Source of the DNA: Caryophanales bacterium UBA4951
GTDB taxonomy: Bacteria; Bacillota_I; Bacilli_A; RFN20; CAG-826
Direction: 5' to 3'
DNA: 21,781 nt
NCBI GenBank assembly: GCA_002397465.1
Contig: DHAP01000049.1
Span: 1-21,781 of the forward strand
Below are positions 1 through 6,739 of the stretch, piece by piece. Each line of letters begins with the position of its first letter. The first letter of the stretch is position 1. Below the pieces are notes generated by a model, which was not told the origin of the DNA, searched no databases, and saw only the letters and a list, made by a program, of their open reading frames with translations. Both the position numbers and the translations under genes were made by a program.

Positions 1-29
1 TGCAAATAGGAACTTAAATTAAAAAACAA

Positions 30-650
30 TCAGTCGCTTAGCTCGTAATAAAACTCGTCAAGGAATTCTTTGAGGAATGACAAACGTTTTTTGGCCAACT
101 CCTGACCTGTTTTCGTGTAAAAATGTGAGCCAAGCAAAAGAAGTTTCTGATAAAAATGCGATAAAGTCGATTCGCTGCATTCTTTGAAGGAGAAAGTACC
201 GTCTTCATTGAGATTAAGGTTCTTATCGTCATAGAATGGGCGTTTCTTTGAGGCTCCGTATTCGACGGTCCTGATGATGCCGATGGCCCCTATCGCCTCA
301 AGCTTGTCGGCGTCGCTCACAATCATCGCGTTATGAGATGACAGGGGGTGGTCTTTCTCTTTGTGGAATGAGATGGTCGAGATGATGGAGACGGTCTCGT
401 TGATCTCTTTTTCGCTGTACCCGTTTTCTTTAAGGCAATCGATGACCCGGCCCATTTGGGTTTCGATGTCCGAGAAAAGCTTCTCATCGACGCAGTCATG
501 AAGATAGGCGGCAGCGAGGCAGATCCTTAGGTTCCCGCCTTCTTTATCCACGATCTTTTTGACCAAAGAGGCGACCCTTTCACCATGAAGATAAGAATGC
601 CCGCTATAATCGCCAGCCAGCTCTTTTTTGACGAAACTTTGGATATCCAT
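30..650 (-). CDS. HD-domain metal-dependent phosphohydrolase (YpgQ/YedJ-like)
   Basis: A 206-residue soluble protein with the layout of the HD superfamily. It has an N-terminal HSYLHGERV segment (18-26, with His18 and His22), the HD doublet in AAAYLHDCVD (His51-Asp52), and a later SDADKLEAIGAIG block (112-121) typical of the YpgQ/YedJ group. These proteins bind a divalent metal and hydrolyse phosphate esters, and B. subtilis YpgQ acts on nucleotides as a pyrophosphohydrolase. The substrate here is unknown. Its ATG overlaps the TGA of the upstream hydrolase gene by one base (TGATG), and an AAGGAG site lies inside that gene's last codons, so the two are translationally coupled. No clear terminator is visible in the 29 bases left downstream. 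The family call is firm and the substrate is not. Confidence 0.88.
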   Translation of the reverse strand: MDIQSFVKKELAGDYSGHSYLHGERVASLVKKIVDKEGGNLRICLAAAYLHDCVDEKLFSDIETQMGRVIDCLKENGYSEKEINETVSIISTISFHKEKDHPLSSHNAMIVSDADKLEAIGAIGIIRTVEYGASKKRPFYDDKNLNLNEDGTFSFKECSESTLSHFYQKLLLLGSHFYTKTGQELAKKRLSFLKEFLDEFYYELSD

Positions 651-1345
651 CAGTGAATCTCCTTATCCACGATCTTTCTTAAATATAGAAGTTCCTCAGG
701 CGTATGGAAATAGTGTTCCCCGCCTTTCTCGACATAAAGCGTGGCCTCATCCTTCTTGGCAAAGGCCTCAATTGTTGTCCTATTGGTCAAATAGTCACCA
801 TCCCCATAGACGATGATGCTCGGGTATCGGCATTCGGGAAGATGGGTTTTGGCATAGACATAATACTCCAAGGAAACCACTCCCCCGGATTTTGTCTTTA
901 TCGTCTTTTCATTCTCGAGTCTTTGAGGGCTGATGTCGTCCATCTTCATCATCCCCTCAATGAGAGAGACCATATCCACCAAAGGCGAAACGAAGATGGC
1001 CTGCTTGATGTTTTTATCCTTCAAAGCCAGCATGGCAAAATAAGCCCCGATGCTGATGGCGTAAACCCCGATTTCCTCGTATTTCTTCTCTAAATATCCA
1101 TAAACGGCAAGGATTTCCGGCACCACGGTCCAAGGGTTCATTTCTTCTTTTGAGTCTTTTCTTTCACCCGACTTAGGCAAAGAGAAAGAGATTACCTGGT
1201 AGCCTTTATGGCAAACGATGTCCGCTAAGAAAGAGGCCTCTTCTTTGTTGCCGCCCCGCCCATGAATGAAGAGAAACGCCTTCTTCGACTTCTCTCCATA
1301 TGTGAGAACGGAGAAGTCCAAAACCCTTGTCTCGTTAACTAACAT
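650..1345 (-). CDS. alpha/beta hydrolase (serine hydrolase)
   Basis: A 231-residue cytoplasmic alpha/beta hydrolase. An oxyanion-type HGRGGNKEE loop sits at 28-36. The nucleophile elbow is the variant AISIGA (Ser98, with Ala in place of the first Gly of GxSxG). An acidic residue in YGDGDYLT (Asp182 or Asp184) and His211 in GGEHYF complete a plausible triad. There is no signal peptide. Substrate is unknown: esterase, peptidase or acyl-hydrolase are all possible. It is the first gene of a two-gene operon with the HD protein and is divergent from the first GH3 gene. There is no Shine-Dalgarno sequence before the ATG. Instead an extended -10 (TGCTAAAAT) ends six bases upstream, which predicts a leaderless mRNA. 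A TTG at residue 9 preceded by AAGG is a poorer alternative start because the spacing is only about 3 nt. Confidence 0.85.
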   Translation of the reverse strand: MLVNETRVLDFSVLTYGEKSKKAFLFIHGRGGNKEEASFLADIVCHKGYQVISFSLPKSGERKDSKEEMNPWTVVPEILAVYGYLEKKYEEIGVYAISIGAYFAMLALKDKNIKQAIFVSPLVDMVSLIEGMMKMDDISPQRLENEKTIKTKSGGVVSLEYYVYAKTHLPECRYPSIIVYGDGDYLTNRTTIEAFAKKDEATLYVEKGGEHYFHTPEELLYLRKIVDKEIH

Positions 1346-1351
1346 GGGTTG

Positions 1352-1360
1352 ATTTTAGCA
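1352..1360 (-). promoter_or_regulatory. Extended -10 promoter for the alpha/beta hydrolase operon
   Basis: On the minus strand the bases read TGC followed by TAAAAT, an extended -10 element. The seventh base after it is the A of the ATG at 1345, so the transcript is predicted to begin at the start codon. No good -35 hexamer is seen, which is usual for extended -10 promoters. Confidence 0.55.
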
Positions 1361-1402
1361 TAAATCGAGCGGCTGGAAGATTCTTGTTAACGTCAAAAGA
1401 AG

Positions 1403-1430
1403 AGCCATTTTAGGCAAACAAGGAATGGCT
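1403..1430. promoter_or_regulatory. Inverted repeat in the divergent intergenic region
   Basis: AGCCATT (1403-1409) and AATGGCT (1424-1430) form a perfect 7-bp dyad with a 14-base centre, extendable by one G-T pair. It lies between the divergent hydrolase and GH3-1 genes, about 57 bases before the GH3-1 start. It could be an operator or a weak attenuator hairpin, since the following sequence is T-rich. No regulator can be assigned from sequence alone. Confidence 0.3.
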
Positions 1431-1486
1431 TGTTTATCTTGTGAACTCTTTTTTCTACGATTTGACTAGGAGAGTCTAAAAAGAAT

Positions 1487-4400
1487 ATGCAAAGAAAGAA
1501 ACAGTTTGTTATTTCGACGGCTTTTTCGGTGCTGATAGTCGGCGTGGCAGTGACGATCAACGCACTCAGTCTCACTTATTTTGATGGACTGTTCACGAGG
1601 TACTTTGGATCAACCAAATCTAGTCTCACGACATCAGACGAAAGTCTGGCCAATCTTGACACTCAATATTCAAAAAGCGAATTCGGAAGCCGCGAAGAAA
1701 GAAAGAAAAGCGAATCCGATTATGTTTTGGAAACGGCTTCCGAAGGGATAACCCTCTTACAAAACGATGGCTCATTGCCTTTAAGCAAGGGAACGAAAAT
1801 CAGCCTTTTCTCCCACTCCTCGGTTGACCCGATCTACACCGGGACCGGCTCTGGCTCATCAAGTGCCAGCAAGACCACTTTGAAAGAATCGATTATAGAC
1901 GCCGGGTTTACGCTAAATGAGACGCTTTGGGACTTCTATGCCAGCGGCAATGGCTCCTCATACGTTCGCTCCTCGGGTTCCTCCGGGTATGGGGCCAACG
2001 AGGAATGGTACATAAACGAATGCCCGTTGTCCGTTCTTCTTAACGAAAACGGTCTGAGCCAAAACTGGAAGGACACCACTGCCGTCTTTGTTCTTTCAAG
2101 AACCGGTGGCGAAGGGAAGGACCTTCCCCGCAGCATGCGGAACTGGGCTAATAGCGAAGAGGACAAAAGCAAACATTACCTTGAACCAGACTCCACAGAA
2201 TTGGGCGTTATCTCTTATCTCAACGACAATTTCACGAACGTCATTCTCATCGTGAATTCCAACAACGCCATGGAACTGGGCTGGGTCAAGAACTATCCCA
2301 ACGTAAAATCGGTTTTGTCAGCCCCGGCTCTTGGTGAAAGCGGAGCGGGCGCCATCGGCAAAATCTTCTCAGGCGAAGTCAACCCAGGCGGGCATTTGGC
2401 GGACACCTATGTCTATGATGATTTCTCTTCGCCAGCCATGATGAACATGGGTGATTATGGCTACACGAAGAACGGATCTGACACCTCTTACCGTTATGTC
2501 AATTACGATGAGGGCATCTACGTCGGCTATCTATACTATGAAACCCGCTATGAGTATTCAGTTTTGGGCAACGACTCATCTTATGACTACGATTCGGAAG
2601 TCGTTTATCCCTTTGGGTACGGCTTAAGCTACACCAGTTTCGAATGGTCTGATTTCTCTTATAGACAAGATGATGACGTCTTCACTTTTAGCGTGAACGT
2701 CAAGAACGTCGGGTCCGTTTCCGGCAAGGACGTCGTCCAACTGTATTCTCAGTCGCCCTATACCGACTATGACAAAGCCAATGGGGTCGAAAAACCCGCG
2801 GTCAAACTCTCGTCGTTTGCAAAAACCTCCCTCTTGGAGCCCGGCGAAAGCGAAACCATCACCATGGAAGTGGATAAAAAAGATCTGACGTCATATGACG
2901 AAAACAAAGCCAAGGCCTATATCCTTGACGATGGGACCTATTATTTCTCATTGGCCTCAAACGCCCATGAAGCGGTGAATAACATCCTTAACGAGAAACA
3001 AAAGGATGGGGTGTATGTGAATGCCGACAAAAAGAGCGGCTCTTCTAGAAACGAGATGACGGCGTCCTATACACAGGAATCTTTCGATGATGTCACTTAC
3101 TCAACTTCCTCTACCGGAGTCGAAGTCACCAATCAGTTCGATCACGCCAAGAAAGATGGAACGGTTTACCTAAGCCGGAAGAACTGGGAATCAACATTCC
3201 CAAAAACCGAAGGAACAGCCTCCACGATAGTAAGCAATAACGCTTCCAGAAGCGGATACCTCTATGTTCAGGAAATCGATGATGACACTTATTCAAAACT
3301 ACAGTCAACCGACTCCTTGAACCCCAATGACCTAAGCAGTCTGAAGGACGTGACTTACGGGGCTAATAATTCATCCGAGCTCATCGATGTCAGAGGACTC
3401 GACTATGACGACGAGGCTTGGGATGACGTCCTCGACAACATCACCAAGAGTGAGTACGAAAACGTAATTGCCCAGTCGGGATATGGCACCAAAGAAATGG
3501 ACTCGATCAACAAGCCAAAGACCGTCGAACTTGATGGCCCGGCTGGCTTCAATGCGGTCGTCGGAACAACCGGAAATGATTCCATCTGTTCCTGCAGCGA
3601 ACTCGTGATAGCCCAAAGCTGGAACGTCAATTTGGCAAAACGCCTCGGCGAATTGGTCGGAGAAGATGGCTTGGCCCAGGGCATCAGCGGATGGTATGCG
3701 CCAGCCATGAACATCCATAGGACGCCATTCGGCGGAAGAAACTACGAATACTATAGCGAGGACGGTTACCTCTCTGGCGAAATGGGCAAGAGCACCATCG
3801 TCGGAGCCGCCAGCAAAGGAATCTACACGACCATGAAGCACTTTGCCCTCAACGAGCAAGAATGCAACCGCGGCGGGGTCGCCACCTGGGCCAACGAGCA
3901 GTCAATCAGGGAAATATATCTGAAACCCTTCCAAAAGTGCGTCGAGGAAACCGGCGAGGTGAGCATCAAAAGTTACAAGGCAACGGAGGTCGACGGAAGC
4001 CTCACTTATGTTGAGACCACTTCGAAAATACCGGCCTGCATGGGAATCATGTCTTCTTTTAACCGCATCGGCTACGTCTGGGCAGGCGGGGATTATCCGC
4101 TTCTCACAACGGTCTTAAGAAACGAGTGGGGCTTCAAAGGATTTGTCATCACCGACTATGACAGCGGCGGTTACATGGACACGATCCAGATGTTAAAGGC
4201 CGGCGGTGACGTCAAACTCAACCAGCTCGGCAGTTTCAAGAACTTCTCGAACTCCGCGACCTTGCGGAACCTTTCAAGGAACTCGGCCCACCACCTCCTC
4301 TATGCCATTGTCAACTCTAGCGCGATGAATGGTTACATCAACGGGACGAGTTATGTCTCCGGCTTCCCTTATTACTACCTCATACTCATCGCCTATGATG

Positions 4401-4495
4401 CTTTGAGTGCCGGCGGAATCGGACTTATTTACTTCTTTTATCTCAAGGGAGTCAAAAAAGAAAAGAAGGCAAAAAAAGCAAAACAATCTGAGTGA
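1487..4495 (+). CDS. Membrane-anchored, domain-permuted glycoside hydrolase family 3 enzyme (copy 1)
   Basis: A 1002-residue GH3 protein with reversed domain order. A membrane segment at about 8-28 is followed by the GH3 sandwich domain (about 80-310), with the acid/base Glu209 in SRTGGEGKD. The FnIII-like domain (about 373-505) opens with YPFGYGLSY. A linker follows with NQFDHA and VYLSRKNW, then the TIM barrel (about 638-950) with DGPAGF, NIHRTPFGGRN, substrate-binding Lys784-His785 in KHFALNEQE and the nucleophile Asp890 in FVITDYDSGG. A second membrane segment (about 961-986) ends in the basic tail KKEKKAKKAK. GH3 enzymes remove terminal beta-linked sugars with retention. Glucose or xylose is plausible but not proven. 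The body should lie outside the membrane. TAGGAGAG (1467-1474) serves as a somewhat distant ribosome binding site. It is the first gene of the island, followed after 119 bases by the two-component genes. Confidence 0.95.
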   Translation: MQRKKQFVISTAFSVLIVGVAVTINALSLTYFDGLFTRYFGSTKSSLTTSDESLANLDTQYSKSEFGSREERKKSESDYVLETASEGITLLQNDGSLPLSKGTKISLFSHSSVDPIYTGTGSGSSSASKTTLKESIIDAGFTLNETLWDFYASGNGSSYVRSSGSSGYGANEEWYINECPLSVLLNENGLSQNWKDTTAVFVLSRTGGEGKDLPRSMRNWANSEEDKSKHYLEPDSTELGVISYLNDNFTNVILIVNSNNAMELGWVKNYPNVKSVLSAPALGESGAGAIGKIFSGEVNPGGHLADTYVYDDFSSPAMMNMGDYGYTKNGSDTSYRYVNYDEGIYVGYLYYETRYEYSVLGNDSSYDYDSEVVYPFGYGLSYTSFEWSDFSYRQDDDVFTFSVNVKNVGSVSGKDVVQLYSQSPYTDYDKANGVEKPAVKLSSFAKTSLLEPGESETITMEVDKKDLTSYDENKAKAYILDDGTYYFSLASNAHEAVNNILNEKQKDGVYVNADKKSGSSRNEMTASYTQESFDDVTYSTSSTGVEVTNQFDHAKKDGTVYLSRKNWESTFPKTEGTASTIVSNNASRSGYLYVQEIDDDTYSKLQSTDSLNPNDLSSLKDVTYGANNSSELIDVRGLDYDDEAWDDVLDNITKSEYENVIAQSGYGTKEMDSINKPKTVELDGPAGFNAVVGTTGNDSICSCSELVIAQSWNVNLAKRLGELVGEDGLAQGISGWYAPAMNIHRTPFGGRNYEYYSEDGYLSGEMGKSTIVGAASKGIYTTMKHFALNEQECNRGGVATWANEQSIREIYLKPFQKCVEETGEVSIKSYKATEVDGSLTYVETTSKIPACMGIMSSFNRIGYVWAGGDYPLLTTVLRNEWGFKGFVITDYDSGGYMDTIQMLKAGGDVKLNQLGSFKNFSNSATLRNLSRNSAHHLLYAIVNSSAMNGYINGTSYVSGFPYYYLILIAYDALSAGGIGLIYFFYLKGVKKEKKAKKAKQSE

Positions 4496-4609
4496 TGAGA
4501 CCATATAAAAACATCCTGTCGGCTCCTGAAACATCTATAGACAATGGAAGTTAGGCGACAATTGCCTTAATATCTTTACTACAGATTCGTAGACGCCCTC
4601 AAGGCTGAG

Positions 4610-4614
4610 AAAGG
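4610..4614 (+). promoter_or_regulatory. Ribosome binding site that questions the response-regulator start
   Basis: AAAGG lies directly against the ATG at 4615, leaving no spacer, but it is nine bases before an in-frame TTG at 4624. Starting at the TTG would give MINVAIVEDD, a very typical receiver N-terminus. The TTG is therefore a credible true start. Confidence 0.45.
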
Positions 4615-5220
4615 ATGACCGCTTTGATCAATGTAGCAATCGTCGAAGATGATGGTGAGTGTTCTACGCTGATTGCTTCTTACCTTCAGAAATACGCGAA
4701 AGGCAAGGAGCTTACCATCTCCAGTTCCGCCTATGCCAACGGGTCGCTTTTCCTGTCGCAATACAAACCGATCTATGACATCGTTCTTTTGGACATTCAG
4801 CTTCCGAGCATGTCTGGGCTTGAGGTCGCGGACAGGCTTCGTCAGATCGATGAGAAAGTCATCATCGTCTTCATAACCAATATGCGTCAGTTGGCCTTAG
4901 AGGGATATCGTGTCAACGCGATAGACTTCGTGGTCAAGCCCGTTCAATTTGAACGTTTCTCCATCATGATGGACAAAGCGATGAGAATAATATCCAGCAT
5001 CGACAAGAAACCGATCATGATCCATTCAGCCTATGGAGAGATGAGAGTCGATGCCTCGGACATCTTCTATGTCGAGGTCTATTCCCACCACATCATCTAT
5101 CCAAAGGAAACAGTGAATCGTGGGGAACCCTCTCCTCGGTCGAAGAGAAACTCGCCTCCAAGCAATTCTCCCGCTGCACCAGTTCCGTTTTGGTCAATCT
5201 CTCATACGTCGAATCCATAG
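4615..5220 (+). CDS. LytTR-family response regulator, N-terminal part (frame broken)
   Basis: A 201-residue product as read. Residues 1-125 form a complete receiver domain with the acidic pocket EDD (11-13), phospho-acceptor Asp60 in VLLDIQLP, Thr88 and Lys108 in VVKPV. The start of a LytTR DNA-binding domain is seen up to VEVYSHHIIY (153-162). After Tyr162 (codon 5098-5100) the translation turns into nonsense rich in Pro and Ser. The expected LytTR sequence continues in another frame (see 5102-5327), so one base is missing near 5101, for example CCC reduced to CC. Read as given, the product could be phosphorylated but should not bind DNA. Its partner is the GHKL kinase immediately downstream. 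The start may be TTG 4624 instead of ATG 4615. AgrA/VirR-type regulators are the nearest known relatives by architecture. Confidence 0.85.
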   Translation: MTALINVAIVEDDGECSTLIASYLQKYAKGKELTISSSAYANGSLFLSQYKPIYDIVLLDIQLPSMSGLEVADRLRQIDEKVIIVFITNMRQLALEGYRVNAIDFVVKPVQFERFSIMMDKAMRIISSIDKKPIMIHSAYGEMRVDASDIFYVEVYSHHIIYPKETVNRGEPSPRSKRNSPPSNSPAAPVPFWSISHTSNP

Positions 5221-5327
5221 AGAAAGACTCGTTGGTGGTCCATGGGGAAAAGCTCCACGTCGCGAGGTCCCGCCGGGCCAAACTGATGGAGGCTTTCGCC
5301 ATCTATATGTCAAATTGGGGAGCCTAA
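5102..5327 (+). pseudogene. C-terminal LytTR DNA-binding part of the response regulator, out of frame
   Basis: In the frame that includes codon 5121 the translation reads KGNSESWGTLSSVEEKL, then SRCTSSVLVNLSYVESI and GEKLHVARSRRAKLMEAF, ending at TAA 5325-5327. This is the second half of a LytTR domain: the F-x-R-x-x-x-S-x-LVNL strand and the closing SRR motif are recognisable. It is not preceded by its own start or ribosome binding site and clearly belongs to the 4615 gene. Joined with a one-base correction near 5101 the regulator would be about 238 residues, a normal length. The stop directly abuts the kinase ATG at 5328, so the genes were built as one translational unit. Confidence 0.8.
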
Positions 5328-6635
5328 ATGGATTTGACCGCTTGGGCTTGGGAATTCGTCGAGATGCTGACCATCTGGGCCGGTGCTTTCTTTGCGATGG
5401 GCATGTTTCTTAACACCTCCAAGGAGCATCGTAGGAACCATCTGCCATTTCTCATCCCGATTTATGTCTGTCTCTCGTTAGGTTTCATTCTCTCATTCGC
5501 CCTTTTGATCACGATCTATAACGACGTTATGTCGTTCTTCTCCTATTTCATCGTCTACTTCGCTTTGTTCCTTCTCTCTTTCGGTGGGGTCGTCATGTTC
5601 TTCAAAGCCACCGTCACCCGTTTTCTCTTTGCCTTCTATTCCGGAGTCCTCACCGTCTTGATCGGTTCCCGCTTCTCGAACTATATCTGCAATATCACGA
5701 AGATTGGCAAAGCGTGGTCTTTCACCGTGAGCACCCTGACCATGAGTCTTGTCATCGTCCTTATTTATTTCACTTTGGCCAAAAAAATAAGGCATGACGA
5801 CAACTTCAACCCCGAACTCAAAACACTGCTTATTCTTGGCATCTCGGCTTCTTTCGTCATGCCGATTGCCTATCTGGAGTCATATGTTCAAAACAACCAA
5901 CTAGGCTATTTCTTTCTGATCTTGGCTCAGGAAACGGTCTATGTCGTCTTCCTTTATTTCCATTTCATGATGTATGGGGCCTACAAGGAGAAGACGAGGG
6001 CCACCATCGAAGAAGCCTTGATGGAAGAAAGGCTCAAACAAACCAAAGACAATCAGGAGATCATCAATTCGCTGAACATCAAAATCCATGATCTCAAGCA
6101 TCAGATCAAACACATAGGGAGCGACAGTGAGATCTCCCAAGCCTTCGCCGATGATTTGTATAAGAGCATCGGAGAATATGACTCCATCGTTAAAACCGGC
6201 AACGACTTGCTCGATGCGATACTGAGTGAAAAGAGCCTACGCTGCGAAAGAGATGGCATCGACTTCACCGTGATGATTGATGGGAAGCTTCTTGCCTTCA
6301 TGAGCCCCGTCGACCTCAACTCCCTATTTGGGAACATCATCGACAACGCCATCGAAGCGGAGAACAAGATAAGCGAAAAAGAAAAACGCTTTATCTCGAT
6401 GACCACCAGATTGAAGGACAATTTCCTGACAGTCATCGTCGAAAACAAGACCGAGAGCAGTATTTCATTCGACAAAAACCATATGCCAATCAGCGACAAA
6501 GGAGACTCGTTGCTCCATGGCTTTGGAACCCACAGCATCGCTCAGATCGCTAAGAAATATCAAGGACAGGTCACTTTCGAAGCCAATGACGGTATTTTCT
6601 CCCTCGTCTTACTCTTCCCAAAGTCACTTTCATAA
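5328..6635 (+). CDS. GHKL sensor histidine kinase (AgrC/VirS-like)
   Basis: A 435-residue membrane kinase. About six or seven hydrophobic helices fill residues 13-217 (near 13-28, 41-63, 69-92, 98-116, 134-152, 166-182, 193-215). A coiled helix (220-252) leads to the phospho-accepting H-box HDLKHQ (His254). The ATPase domain has the N-box FGNIIDNAIEAE (335-346) and the G-box HGFGTHSI (397-404). This is the HPK10-like class that pairs with LytTR regulators and, in well-studied cases, senses peptides. No AgrB-like peptidase or precursor peptide is seen nearby, so the signal is unknown. A glycan-derived or envelope signal is an inference from the GH3 context. The start directly follows the regulator stop, with GGGGAG (5317-5322) as ribosome binding site. 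The reading frame is intact. Confidence 0.93.
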   Translation: MDLTAWAWEFVEMLTIWAGAFFAMGMFLNTSKEHRRNHLPFLIPIYVCLSLGFILSFALLITIYNDVMSFFSYFIVYFALFLLSFGGVVMFFKATVTRFLFAFYSGVLTVLIGSRFSNYICNITKIGKAWSFTVSTLTMSLVIVLIYFTLAKKIRHDDNFNPELKTLLILGISASFVMPIAYLESYVQNNQLGYFFLILAQETVYVVFLYFHFMMYGAYKEKTRATIEEALMEERLKQTKDNQEIINSLNIKIHDLKHQIKHIGSDSEISQAFADDLYKSIGEYDSIVKTGNDLLDAILSEKSLRCERDGIDFTVMIDGKLLAFMSPVDLNSLFGNIIDNAIEAENKISEKEKRFISMTTRLKDNFLTVIVENKTESSISFDKNHMPISDKGDSLLHGFGTHSIAQIAKKYQGQVTFEANDGIFSLVLLFPKSLS

Positions 6636-6685
6636 CATAAATGGCAAAGTAAGCCCTTTCAAAAGAGGAGTTCTTTTTCCCAAAC

Positions 6686-6717
6686 GGGGTAGAAATGGCT
6701 TAACCCCTTTTCTTTTC
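6686..6717 (+). terminator. Weak terminator-like hairpin after the kinase gene
   Basis: GGGGT (6686-6690) pairs with ACCCC (6703-6707), followed by TTTTCTTTTC. The stem is only 5 bp with a 12-base loop, so termination would be weak or partial. It lies between the kinase and GH3 copy 2. Confidence 0.35.
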
Positions 6718-6739
6718 ATGACATCATCGTTGCTGAATT

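Noticed and set aside
1385..1398. TGTTAACGTCAAAA as a cre operator before GH3-1
   Set aside because: Two mismatches fall at conserved positions in the right half, and it lies far from any promoter I can define.
3371..3859. Long minus-strand open frame inside GH3 copy 1
   Set aside because: It mirrors the codon pattern of the plus-strand barrel, has no ribosome binding site or recognisable domain, and similar shadows occur in the other copies.
5093..5413. Overlapping open frames around the regulator/kinase junction as separate small genes
   Set aside because: They are other-frame shadows of the broken LytTR domain and the kinase start. None has its own ribosome binding site or a recognisable product.
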